From: JAEXNA01 sp037189585
GTDB lineage: Bacteria > Vulcanimicrobiota > Xenobia > Xenobiales > JADMJV01
NCBI GenBank assembly: GCA_037189585.1
Contig: JBBCJA010000006.1
Location: 1-64,000, forward strand
Reading direction: 5' to 3'
Length of the DNA: 64,000 nt
Below are positions 41,276 through 50,083 of the stretch, one piece after another (the first letter of the stretch is position 1; every line of letters starts with the position of its first letter). The notes beneath the pieces are model-generated. The model searched no databases and had not been told where the DNA came from. It saw only the letters and a program-made list of their open reading frames with translations. The translations under genes were made by a program, and so were the position numbers.

Positions 41276-42319
41276 ATGTCCTCGCCTTCTACCGCGCGCC
41301 TAACGCAACTGGTGAAAAATGCCGGATGCGCGGCCAAGATCCGGGCCCGAGATCTTGAACGCCTGTTAGGCCACCTGGGACTTTTCCAGGAGGCGGAGCC
41401 GCGCGTTTTAGCCGGTCGCGCCACACCTGACGACGCCGTGGTGGCGCGCACCCCTGGTGGTGATTTGATCGTGCAGACACTGGATTTCTTTCCTCCTGTC
41501 TGTGACGATCCGTATCTTTTTGGGCAGATCGCCGCGGCCAATGCTCTTTCCGATGTCTACGCCATGGGCGGACAGCCCTTCACCGCCATGAATATCTGCT
41601 GCTTCCCTTTGTCCTCGGTGGGTCCGGAAATCCTGGGTGAGATCCTGCGGGGAGGGGCTGACAAGGTCAAGGAAGCAGGGGCCATCGCGGCCGGCGGACA
41701 CACGGTGGAAGACGCGGAGCCGAAGTTCGGCCTCTCCGTCACCGGACTCGTCTTGGACCAACACCTGACCACCAAGGACGGATCGCGTCCGGGAGACATT
41801 CTGGTTTTGAGCAAACCGCTGGGCACAGGCGTCCTTTGCGCCGCCTCCAAGCGCGGACTCCTCTCTGTCGAAGCGCTCTCGCCGGCCTACCAGGGGATGA
41901 GAACTCTCAACTCCGCCGCGTGCGCTTTGATGAACGAAGCCGGGGTGCGGGGCGCCACCGACGTCACCGGATACGGACTGCTGGGACACAGCTGGGAGAT
42001 GGTGCGGGGCACTCAGGTCCGATTCATCCTCCAAGCTTCTCAGCTCCCCCTCTATCCTCACGCCGAGGAGATGGCCAGGCAGGACGCCTTCCCCGGCGGC
42101 TCGCGGGCCAATCGCGCCTGGTTGGAGGAGGCGGGAGCGGTGGAGTGGCACCCAGAGGTGGCCGAGTGGCAAAAAGGTCTGATGACCGACGCCCAAACCT
42201 CGGGAGGCCTTCTGATGAGTTGGCCCTCAGAGCGGCCCATTCCTGAAGAGCTGACCGTCATCGGCCGGGTCGAGGCCAGGACCGACTCGTCTCAGGCCGG
42301 CCTTACCGTGGAGCTGTGA
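41276..42319 (+). CDS. selD: Selenide, water dikinase
   Basis: 347 residues, ATG at 41276. It makes selenophosphate from selenide and ATP. The N-terminal catalytic segment NAGCAAKI carries Cys18 and Lys21 in the family's [C/U]-x-x-K positions, so this is the cysteine form. Other marks are VQTLDFFPPVCDDPYLFGQI, AANALSDVYAMGG and DVTGYGLLGH, with GGHTVED in between. The stop overlaps selA by 4 nt (GTGA), and selA overlaps selB the same way. Confidence 0.96.
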   Translation: MSSPSTARLTQLVKNAGCAAKIRARDLERLLGHLGLFQEAEPRVLAGRATPDDAVVARTPGGDLIVQTLDFFPPVCDDPYLFGQIAAANALSDVYAMGGQPFTAMNICCFPLSSVGPEILGEILRGGADKVKEAGAIAAGGHTVEDAEPKFGLSVTGLVLDQHLTTKDGSRPGDILVLSKPLGTGVLCAASKRGLLSVEALSPAYQGMRTLNSAACALMNEAGVRGATDVTGYGLLGHSWEMVRGTQVRFILQASQLPLYPHAEEMARQDAFPGGSRANRAWLEEAGAVEWHPEVAEWQKGLMTDAQTSGGLLMSWPSERPIPEELTVIGRVEARTDSSQAGLTVEL

Positions 42320-43635
42320 TCACCGAGCTTCGCCAACTCCCCTCCCTGGGTGCTCTCTGGGATAGCCCGGAGTTCTCCGACCTTCGTGACCGTCACGGCG
42401 ACGCACTGGTCAAGGCCGCCCTACGGGAAGCTCTGGAGTGTCGTCGCGCCCAACTGCGAGAGGGCAAGGGTGTGAGGCTGAACCTTCGAGAAGAGATCTC
42501 CGCCCGACTGGCTCCCAGCTACCGCCGAGTGCTCAACGCCACCGGCACGGTTCTTCACACCAACCTGGGACGTGCCCCTCTAGGCTCGATCCTGCACGAG
42601 GTGGCCCAGGAGCTTCACGGCTACTCCCCTCTCGAATTCGACCTGGGAGAGGGGAAACGGGGTCGGCGCGGCGCGACCGTGGAAGAGCGCCTGCGCTGGT
42701 TGAGCGGCTCCGAAGCGGCCTTGGTGGTCAACAACTGCGCCGCCGCCATGGTCTTACTTTTGAGCGCTCACGCTAAGGGCCGCGAGGTGATCGTCAGCCG
42801 AGGAGAGCTCGTCGAGATTGGAGGCGGCTTTCGCATCCCCGAGATCTTGACAGTTTCGGGCGCTCGCCTGGTGGAAGTGGGGACGACCAATCGGACTCGC
42901 ATTCGCGACTACCGCGAAGCGGTCACTTCCGAGACGGCGCTTTTTCTGTCCACCCACCCCTCCAACTTTCGCTTGGTCGGATTCACCGAATCCCCAAGTC
43001 ACGACGAGCTTCTCGGGTTGGGACGCGAATTCGAAATTCCGGTGGCCTACGATCTCGGCTCGGGGATGCTGACCCGTCTTCTGCCCGAAGAGCCCGAGGT
43101 GGCCCAGGCCGCGCGTTTTCCCCTCTGCGCCTTTTCCGGAGACAAACTGTTCGGAGGTCCCCAATGCGGGATTCTACTGGGGAGCTCCAAGCTAATCGAA
43201 GACTGCCGTAGTCATCCGCTCTATCGAGCCTTCCGTTGCGACAAGGTGACCCTGGCTCTGTTGGAAGAGACGTTGCGGCGACACTCGGCCGCTCCCAGTT
43301 CGATCCCGGTCGCGAACTTCTTGAAACAGTCGCCGGAAAGCCTCAAGGTTCGGGCCGAGAAACTGGCAAGTCGATTGCGCGACTCGGGCCTGCCGGTGGA
43401 AGCGTTTCCCAGCCAGGGACAGGTTGGGGGCGGTTCGGCGCCCGAATACCCCCTTGAGTCCTGGGGGATCGTCGTGATGGATGCCGGCCTCTCGGAACTC
43501 GCTGTTCGGCTACGTCGGGGTACGCCTCCTCTTTTGGGGCGGCTGGAGAAAGGCCGGCTGGTCCTGGATCTTTTGGCTGTGGAAGCCGAAGATGACCTTT
43601 TGATTTTTCAACGCTTGAAAGAGAGCTTCACGTGA
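42316..43635 (+). CDS. selA: L-seryl-tRNA(Sec) selenium transferase
   Basis: 439 residues, GTG start overlapping selD. The PLP enzyme converts seryl-tRNA(Sec) to selenocysteinyl-tRNA(Sec) with selenophosphate. Typical segments are RRVLNATGTVLHTNLGRAPL, EERLRWLSGSEAALVVNNCAAA, VEVGTTNRT, the aspartate strand VAYDLGSG and the PLP lysine in FSGDKLFGGPQCG. Length is normal for the family. Confidence 0.96.
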   Translation: MITELRQLPSLGALWDSPEFSDLRDRHGDALVKAALREALECRRAQLREGKGVRLNLREEISARLAPSYRRVLNATGTVLHTNLGRAPLGSILHEVAQELHGYSPLEFDLGEGKRGRRGATVEERLRWLSGSEAALVVNNCAAAMVLLLSAHAKGREVIVSRGELVEIGGGFRIPEILTVSGARLVEVGTTNRTRIRDYREAVTSETALFLSTHPSNFRLVGFTESPSHDELLGLGREFEIPVAYDLGSGMLTRLLPEEPEVAQAARFPLCAFSGDKLFGGPQCGILLGSSKLIEDCRSHPLYRAFRCDKVTLALLEETLRRHSAAPSSIPVANFLKQSPESLKVRAEKLASRLRDSGLPVEAFPSQGQVGGGSAPEYPLESWGIVVMDAGLSELAVRLRRGTPPLLGRLEKGRLVLDLLAVEAEDDLLIFQRLKESFT

Positions 43636-45548
43636 AACATTTTCTAGTCGGAACCGCCGGACACGTCGACCATGGAAAAACCAGTCTGATCCATGCCCTG
43701 ACCCAGGTGGATACGGATCGGCTTCCCGAGGAGAAAGAGCGGGGCCTCTCCATCGATCTGGGCTTCGCCCCTCTGCCCCTCTCCGGACCCTCCTCCACCG
43801 ATGAAGCGCTCTCGCTCGGTATCGTGGACGTTCCTGGACATCAAAAGTTTCTGCGCAATATGATCGCCGGCGTGGGTGGATTCGACGCCGCCATGCTGAT
43901 CATCGACCCCGGCGAAGGAGTCAAGCCGCAAACCCGCGAGCACCTGACCATCCTGGAGCTGCTGGAGACCCCGCGTGGCCTGGTGGTGCTGAGCAAAATC
44001 GACCGCTACGATGAGGACAGCGTGGAGCTCGCCCGCTGGGAAGTCCAAGAGTTACTCCAAGGCACCTTCTTGGAGGGGGCTGATATCGTGACCACCTCGG
44101 TCTCGCTTCCCGAGAGTCTGGAAAAACTCAAATCGAGTCTCTACAACCTTCTGGCGCGGGCTGAGCCACGAAGCGCCTCAGGCGTGGCCCGCCTGCCGAT
44201 CGATCGGACCTTTTCCAAGACGGGGTTTGGTGACGTGGTGACCGGCAGCCTTTGGAACGGCACTCTGAAAGTGGGAGACGAGGTCGAGCTGCTACCCGGA
44301 CACCATCTGGGAAGAGTCCGAGGGCTCCAGGTTCACGGTGAATCGGTGGCAAGGGCTGTGGCCGGACAACGGGTGGCGGTGAATCTCTCCGGACTTGACT
44401 CGGACCGACTGGGACGGGGGGTCAGCGTGGTCTCCCCGCCCAAAGCTCTCCCAACTTCTCAACGTTATGGGGTCGCCCTTCGCCCGCTCGAGCCTCTTCC
44501 CGAGCGGCTGGCCCGCAAAAGCCGAGCGACCTTCTTCCAGGGGACCGGGCACGCCACCGTCTCGCTCCGCCTCCTCGCCGGCTCCGATAGCGATATCGAG
44601 GTCTTTGGCCAACTCGAATTCGAGGAGGAGACCTTCCTCTGCCCCGGCGACCGCTTCTTGTTGCGCGACGAAACCGACAGCCATCTGTTGGCCGGAGGAC
44701 GGGTCCTGGCACCCGACGAGCGGGCGCTGCAACGTCGCCAAGGGAAAGCCTGGCTGCGACGCTATCAGACCCTGGCCGGCGGGGGAGCTCTGGGTTCGGT
44801 TTTGCAAGCGCTGCGCGACCACCAGGGCGTGGCCAAGTTGACCGTGCTGCTCAAAACCCTGGGCTGGAGCCGGCCCGACTGGGACAATCAGGTCGCTGTT
44901 TTTACCGAGTCCGGACATCTTCGTTTTACCGGAGACAAGATCTGGGACAGAGCCGAGTTCCAGGTGCGACAGGAGAGGACCGTCGCGTTGCTGGAAAAAC
45001 TGCAGTCCGCGGCGGGTTGGAAACCAGGCTGGAGACGCGAGGAGCTAGGCAAGCTGTTGGGCGTCAAGTCTGGTCGAGACGACGGATTTTTCGATCTGCT
45101 GGAGACCCTTGTCGCCGACGGAATACTGGTCCGCCGAGGCGCGGTTTTCACCACCGCCGACTACCGTCCGGCCTTGCCCCAACACCTCCAGGCGGCGGCT
45201 GACCAACTGGAGCGGAATCTCCTCTCCGACGGAGTCGCTCCCAGAGACTGGGAGGTCGCGCTCTCCGAAGTTTGTTCCGATTCCAAAGGCTTCACCATAC
45301 TCTCCGAGCATCTGCTGGGACTAGGGCGCCTGACTCAGCTCACGGAGAAGCTGGTTTTTGTTCCCAAGGCTTTGAGCGACGCGCGGGAGATCTTACGAGA
45401 GCGTTCTCAGGGAGCTCCTTTCACCGCTTCCCAAGCTAAAGAGTGGCTAGATATCTCCCGCAAATTCATCATCCCCGTGCTGGAGTGGATGGACGCTCAA
45501 GGATGGACCCATCGCACCGAGGATGAGCGAATTGTGAAAGGTCAGTGA
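43632..45548 (+). CDS. selB: Selenocysteine-specific elongation factor SelB
   Basis: 638 residues, GTG start overlapping selA by 4 nt. The G domain has GTAGHVDHGKTSL (P-loop), a DVPGHQKF switch II and LSKIDRYD (G4; the canonical N is replaced by S). EF-Tu-like domains 2 and 3 follow (FSKTGFGDVVTGSLWNG). The last 200 residues are winged helices that bind the SECIS hairpin. SelB delivers Sec-tRNA to in-frame UGA codons. The tRNA(Sec) gene and any selenoprotein gene are not in the window as far as I can see. Confidence 0.95.
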   Translation: MKHFLVGTAGHVDHGKTSLIHALTQVDTDRLPEEKERGLSIDLGFAPLPLSGPSSTDEALSLGIVDVPGHQKFLRNMIAGVGGFDAAMLIIDPGEGVKPQTREHLTILELLETPRGLVVLSKIDRYDEDSVELARWEVQELLQGTFLEGADIVTTSVSLPESLEKLKSSLYNLLARAEPRSASGVARLPIDRTFSKTGFGDVVTGSLWNGTLKVGDEVELLPGHHLGRVRGLQVHGESVARAVAGQRVAVNLSGLDSDRLGRGVSVVSPPKALPTSQRYGVALRPLEPLPERLARKSRATFFQGTGHATVSLRLLAGSDSDIEVFGQLEFEEETFLCPGDRFLLRDETDSHLLAGGRVLAPDERALQRRQGKAWLRRYQTLAGGGALGSVLQALRDHQGVAKLTVLLKTLGWSRPDWDNQVAVFTESGHLRFTGDKIWDRAEFQVRQERTVALLEKLQSAAGWKPGWRREELGKLLGVKSGRDDGFFDLLETLVADGILVRRGAVFTTADYRPALPQHLQAAADQLERNLLSDGVAPRDWEVALSEVCSDSKGFTILSEHLLGLGRLTQLTEKLVFVPKALSDAREILRERSQGAPFTASQAKEWLDISRKFIIPVLEWMDAQGWTHRTEDERIVKGQ

Positions 45549-45557
45549 ATTTGAAGT

Positions 45558-45599
45558 CTGAAGAGGGGCGAGGCTAACCTTCTCACGAAGGCCCCCCTT
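45558..45599 (+). terminator. Possible terminator after selB
   Basis: GAAGAGGGGC and GCCCCCCTTC can form an imperfect outer stem enclosing CCTTC-TCAC-GAAGG. The structure lies in the 52-nt gap between selB and the GGDEF/EAL gene, and its 3' arm touches that gene's ATG at 45601. It has no U-tract, so it could instead control translation of the downstream gene. Confidence 0.4.
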
Positions 45600-45600
45600 C

Positions 45601-48360
45601 ATGGCGGCGCCTGGAGACTATCGCAAACCCCGAAATCAGGAGATGCGCGATCTGGTCCTGCGGCTCCCTCACCCCGTGCGGGTCCTCGATAACACTGGAG
45701 CCATCTTGTGGCAAAACCAGGCCGCTGAAACCTCACCCGAAGAGACCCAATGGTCCCAACAGACGACCAGCTGGCAAGGTAAGAAGGCGGTCTTAGCCAT
45801 CGCCCAGGCGGCGGAATCTCCCCCCTCTCCAGTGATCGCTGAACTGGAGGCGGAAAACGAACGTCTGCGCCGCCACCAGAAGCAGACGGCCCGGCGCAAG
45901 AAAAAGGCTGAAGATAGCGCCAAGCAAACGGAAAAAGCCGCTGACGAGTTCGAAAAGCGCGAACGCAAACTACGAGATCAGTTGGAAGCCGCGGAAAAAA
46001 GGATCGCTGAACTCGAGGTGGACCTTCCGGCGGCCGCTACCAAGGGTAAGGACAAGTCGAAAAAATCTAAGACCAAAGCCAAGGCCAAGTCGAAGTCCAA
46101 GGGCAAAGTTGACGTTTCCGTAGAAGCGGCCGATAGCAAGACTCTGATCGATCTCCAGGAACAGCTCCGGGCCTCAGAGCGAGCCAGAGAAGAGCTCCAA
46201 GAGCGACTTTCGAAGGTAGAAGCCTCGCGGGCGACGTGGAGTTCCGAGAGAGTCGAACTAGAGAGCCAACTTCGCTCCCTCCAAGGGCGGCTCGACGCGG
46301 CGGCGGCTCGATACGTGGAGCTTCAGGTAGAGTTTGACGCCTACCGGCAAGAAGTCGAAGAGGAAGAGTCACGCCGCCAGCTCGAGGAGCAGCTCGCCGC
46401 CAAAGTCCGAGAGTTTGAGGAGCTCGAGCGCTCCTTTGAGGACGAGCAGAAGGCTTTCCTACAGCAAAAGCTTGACCTGGAAAGCCGCCTGACCGAACAA
46501 GAGGTCGAGTTCGTCAAGCTGCGCGACACCGTCTCCGGCACCAGCCAGGAGAGGCCCCGTGACCCCTCTCGAGAGCTCACGGACCTACGTGAGGACTTGG
46601 AAGAAGCGCGTCTGGCTCTCGTCGAGTCGACCAAGCGCGAGACGCGCCTCAACGAGAAACTCGAAAGCGCCCAAGAGCTCAAGGAAGAGCAAGCCAAGGT
46701 ACTGGCCCTGGTCAAAGACGAGTTGGGAGAGCTGCGGCGGCGCGAGAAGGAGTTGCGCGAGACCCTTCGTCTCTACGGCGACTTTCGTGAGGAGCTCGAA
46801 CAGGCACGCGCGGAAGCCAGACAGTACCGGGAAGAGGCTCTGGCTCTTCGTGAGGCGACGGAAAAACTGGAGAACAAACTTATCGAGAGCCGTCGCGAAC
46901 TCTCCGAAGCCAAATCGGCAGGCTCGGGAAGCGGCGGACTGTCCTTGCGCCTACCGAGCGGGGCCGGAGAGAGCGCCTCGAGCACGGTTAAAAGCCAGCT
47001 GGAGTTCGCCCAGAATCGGTTGCGCGAAACCGAGAAACAGCTCGACGAAGCTCGGGCCGCGCTCAAGAAGGCTCAGGCTGACGCACAGTCGGCTAAAGAG
47101 ACGGAAAAACTCGCCTTTCAGGACAGTTTGACCGGGCTACCCAACAGACACATCGTGGATCGTTTTCTCGACTTTTCTCACAAACAAGCCAAGTCGACGG
47201 GCAAAAATTACGCCCTCTTTCTGATCGACGTCGACGGTTTTCGCGTCTTGAACGACACTTTTGGTCGCGACTGGGGCGACGCTCTGCTGCTAGCCATCGC
47301 CGAACGTCTCTCCGGCATGCGGGGAAAAAATCACATCGTGGCCCGGCACAGTCAGGACCGATTCCTTCTCCTGGCCGGCGATCTTCTTCCCAACACGGTC
47401 ACGGGCTTTCTTTCCGAGGCCGCCCGCGCTCTTCTCGACGCCTTAGCCCATCCGTTCGACGTCAAGGGAGAATCTATCAAGCTGACAGGCTCGCTGGGGA
47501 TCTCGGTAGGCCCCGGTCGCTCGGATGACTTCAAGGACCTGTTGCCTCAAGCCGAGACCGCACTGGAAAACGCTAAGAGCCTTGGTCCGGGAACCTACGT
47601 CGTGTATAGCGACGGATTAGCCCAAAAAGCTCAGCGCGACCTGATGTACCTGCGACAGATGGAATACGCCATCGCTCGCCAGGAGTTTCAGAATGTCTAC
47701 CAACCGATCTTCAATCTCAACAAGGGTCTGGTCATGGGACTCGAGCTCTTATTGCGCTGGCATCATCGAGACCAGAGAGTCCTAAAGCCCGAAGAGTTTC
47801 TCGACGTGGCTCTCTCTTCCGGCCTTATTTTCTCCATCGCCGAGGCCACCTGGCCTCAAGCCTTCAAAGCCCTCGCCCGTTGGAGGAAACGTCGCCCGGG
47901 AGTCACCTTGTCGATCAACTTGAGCGACCGCGAGTTGCTCAACCCCAAACTCGTCGATCGGGCGACCGAATGGGCCAAAATCGCCGGAGTGGAGACATCA
48001 GCCATTCTTTTCGAGGTGCGTGACGCCAGCCGCCTGCGAAGCTCCAGCAGTTGGTGGACCATTCTCTCGGCACTCCAAAGAGCCGGTTTTGGTCTGGTCC
48101 TCGACGACTACGCGGCCAAATCCTCACTCTTTGGAACCCTGGCCTTCTCGGGATTCGTCCAAGCGAAGACGACTATCGATGAGAAGAACCCTGTCTGCAC
48201 TCCAGCCCCCGCGGCGCATAAGAGCGTGCAATACGTGGCCAAGCGGATCCAGACCCGCTTTGACCCCAAAGCGTTGAAGAAGGCGGGGTTCGATATGGCA
48301 CAAGGCTCGGCGGTAGCACAGCCGTTAGACGAAGAAGACGTCGACGGCATCCTTTCATAA
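45601..48360 (+). CDS. Coiled-coil protein with degenerate GGDEF and EAL domains
   Basis: 919 residues, ATG at 45601. Residues 1-60 look like a PAS remnant (HPVRVLDNTGAILWQNQAA). Residues 75-500 are a very long charged coiled coil with a Lys-rich patch (KGKDKSKKSKTKAKAKSKSK). The GGDEF domain begins at DSLTGLPNRH (about 505), but its signature position reads RHSQDRFL (about 580), so diguanylate cyclase activity is unlikely. The EAL domain starts GLELLLRWHH (about 711). It keeps NLSDREL and LDDYA but lacks the normal E-x-L and K-x-D sites. It is probably a c-di-GMP receptor or structural protein with no enzymatic turnover. Confidence 0.88.
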   Translation: MAAPGDYRKPRNQEMRDLVLRLPHPVRVLDNTGAILWQNQAAETSPEETQWSQQTTSWQGKKAVLAIAQAAESPPSPVIAELEAENERLRRHQKQTARRKKKAEDSAKQTEKAADEFEKRERKLRDQLEAAEKRIAELEVDLPAAATKGKDKSKKSKTKAKAKSKSKGKVDVSVEAADSKTLIDLQEQLRASERAREELQERLSKVEASRATWSSERVELESQLRSLQGRLDAAAARYVELQVEFDAYRQEVEEEESRRQLEEQLAAKVREFEELERSFEDEQKAFLQQKLDLESRLTEQEVEFVKLRDTVSGTSQERPRDPSRELTDLREDLEEARLALVESTKRETRLNEKLESAQELKEEQAKVLALVKDELGELRRREKELRETLRLYGDFREELEQARAEARQYREEALALREATEKLENKLIESRRELSEAKSAGSGSGGLSLRLPSGAGESASSTVKSQLEFAQNRLRETEKQLDEARAALKKAQADAQSAKETEKLAFQDSLTGLPNRHIVDRFLDFSHKQAKSTGKNYALFLIDVDGFRVLNDTFGRDWGDALLLAIAERLSGMRGKNHIVARHSQDRFLLLAGDLLPNTVTGFLSEAARALLDALAHPFDVKGESIKLTGSLGISVGPGRSDDFKDLLPQAETALENAKSLGPGTYVVYSDGLAQKAQRDLMYLRQMEYAIARQEFQNVYQPIFNLNKGLVMGLELLLRWHHRDQRVLKPEEFLDVALSSGLIFSIAEATWPQAFKALARWRKRRPGVTLSINLSDRELLNPKLVDRATEWAKIAGVETSAILFEVRDASRLRSSSSWWTILSALQRAGFGLVLDDYAAKSSLFGTLAFSGFVQAKTTIDEKNPVCTPAPAAHKSVQYVAKRIQTRFDPKALKKAGFDMAQGSAVAQPLDEEDVDGILS

Positions 48361-48363
48361 CCT

Positions 48364-49212
48364 ATGAAAACTATCCTAACCGCTGCTTTGACCGGAGTCC
48401 TGGCCACTCGAGATCAGTGCCCAGCCATCCCTTACACGGCCGAGGAGATAGCCCTGGAGGCTCGACGCAGCGTCGAGGCCGGAGCTTCCATCGTGCACAT
48501 CCACGCCCGCCAAGATAACGGGAAACCCGCCTTCGACGTGGAGAGCTACCGGCATATCGACGAAGCCGTACGCCGCCTCTGCCCGGAAGCTATCATCAAC
48601 TATTCCACCGGCGCGGTGGGGATCGATCGGGAAACTCGCATCGCTCACATCCGAGAGCTCACCCCCCACATGGCGGCTCTGAACATGGGCTCGATGAACT
48701 ACGCCATGTATTCGGTGGAGAAAAAGCGCTTTTATCACGACCATATCTTCGAGAATCGCTTCGAGGATATCCGCTTCTATCTCGAAGCCATGAATGATGC
48801 CGGAACTCGGCCCGAGATGGAGTGCTTCGACCTCGGACACATCAACAATGCCGAGCCTTTACGGGACCTGGGGCTCATTCCGGAGCCCTCCTGCTACTCG
48901 ATGGTGATGGGCGTCCTCGGCGGTATCCCCGCTACCACGCGCAACCTTTTACATATGGTGGAAAGTCTGCCGAAGGGAGCCCTCTGGCAAGTGATCGGAA
49001 TCGGACGGGTTCAATGGCCCCTCATCGGCGCCGCTGTCAGTATGGGCGGTAATGTTCGGGTCGGGTTGGAGGACAACCTCTATCTCAAGCCCGGGGTGAT
49101 GGCCCGAAGTAACGGTGAACTGGTGGAAAAGGCCGCCCGCATAGTGGAAGACCTCGGCGGTAGCGTGGCCAGCCCCGAGCAGGCGCGCGCCATGCTAGGC
49201 TTACAGGGTTAG
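48364..49212 (+). CDS. Beta-keto acid cleavage enzyme (BKACE, DUF849)
   Basis: 282 residues, ATG 3 nt after the preceding stop. The family uses zinc to condense a beta-keto acid with acetyl-CoA and release acetoacetyl-CoA plus a new CoA ester. Seen here: the zinc pair HIHAR (about residue 44), INYSTGAVG, MAALNMGSMNY, MECFDLGHI and GGNVRVGLEDNLYLKPG near the C-terminus. Substrates range from 3-keto-5-aminohexanoate to dehydrocarnitine and cannot be told by eye. It heads a CoA-ester catabolic group. Confidence 0.9.
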   Translation: MKTILTAALTGVLATRDQCPAIPYTAEEIALEARRSVEAGASIVHIHARQDNGKPAFDVESYRHIDEAVRRLCPEAIINYSTGAVGIDRETRIAHIRELTPHMAALNMGSMNYAMYSVEKKRFYHDHIFENRFEDIRFYLEAMNDAGTRPEMECFDLGHINNAEPLRDLGLIPEPSCYSMVMGVLGGIPATTRNLLHMVESLPKGALWQVIGIGRVQWPLIGAAVSMGGNVRVGLEDNLYLKPGVMARSNGELVEKAARIVEDLGGSVASPEQARAMLGLQG

Positions 49213-49275
49213 CCTTTGACTAAGGCTCCTGGGCCTCCTGAACTCCCAGTTCAGGCGCCGACGAAGGGACTTCAA

Positions 49276-50079
49276 GTGGCGCGACAAACTCCGATGACTA
49301 TGTCCAATCCCCACGGTACTCCCATCTGGTATGAACTTCTCAGCGACAACGGCGCTGTGTCCAAAGCTTTCTACGACGACGTCATCGGCTGGAACATCGG
49401 AACGGAGTCGATCTCCCAAGGTATGGACTATCGCATGATCACCACATCCAGCGGCGAGTTCGTGGGCGGGATGCTGCCGCTTACGGAAGAGATGAAAGCC
49501 GGCGGCGCCAGACCTACCTGGCTCGTCTACCTGGGGGTTGACGATGTCGATGAGACCGCCAAACGGATCGAGGCCTTAGGAGGCGCGATTCACCTCCCGC
49601 CCTTCGATATTCCCGAAGCGGGCCGGGCCGCCATGGTGACGGATCCTCAGGGCAATCCTTTCTATATCATGCGGGGCTCGAGTCCTGAAGCCAGCACTTC
49701 GTGGCAGCGAGCGGGCATGGGCAAGTGCAACTGGAACGAGCTAGCGACAACCGACCAGAAAGCCGGCCAGGATTTCTACACCGAGGTGTTTGGATGGAGC
49801 TATCCCAACAAGATGGAGATGCCGGGAGGCCTCGGCGACTACACTTTCATCGAAGTCGCCGGTGAGACTATCGGCGCGGTTATGACCGCCAACTCGGAGC
49901 AGCCCGCCGGTTGGCAGTTCTATTTCCGCGCTCCCGACATCCAGCCCACGGCCGAGAAGGTCAAGGCCGGAGGCGGTGAAGTGCTGCAGGGACCCATGGA
50001 GGTTCCGGGTGGCGACATGATCATCGTCGCCCGCGACCCGCACGGGATCAGGTTCGGAGTCGCAGCACCGGGAGCTTAG
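49276..50079 (+). CDS. VOC (glyoxalase/bleomycin-resistance) family protein with two domains
   Basis: Start taken as GTG 49276, which has AAGGGA 7 nt upstream; TTG 49216 and ATG 49294 are alternatives, and the recognisable family sequence begins MSNPHGTPIWYELLS just after. The 267 residues hold two VOC modules: residues 10-130 (VDDVDETAKRIEALGGAIH) and 145-265 (NWNELATTDQKAGQDFYTEV, then KVKAGGGEVLQGP). VOC proteins bind a metal for isomerisation or dioxygenation. In this setting it may act on a CoA-ester intermediate, but there is no direct evidence. Confidence 0.85.
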   Translation: MARQTPMTMSNPHGTPIWYELLSDNGAVSKAFYDDVIGWNIGTESISQGMDYRMITTSSGEFVGGMLPLTEEMKAGGARPTWLVYLGVDDVDETAKRIEALGGAIHLPPFDIPEAGRAAMVTDPQGNPFYIMRGSSPEASTSWQRAGMGKCNWNELATTDQKAGQDFYTEVFGWSYPNKMEMPGGLGDYTFIEVAGETIGAVMTANSEQPAGWQFYFRAPDIQPTAEKVKAGGGEVLQGPMEVPGGDMIIVARDPHGIRFGVAAPGA

Positions 50080-50083
50080 CCAA

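Noticed and set aside
45549..45600. tRNA(Sec) gene after selB
   Set aside because: The gap is only 52 nt and the hairpin does not form a tRNA cloverleaf.
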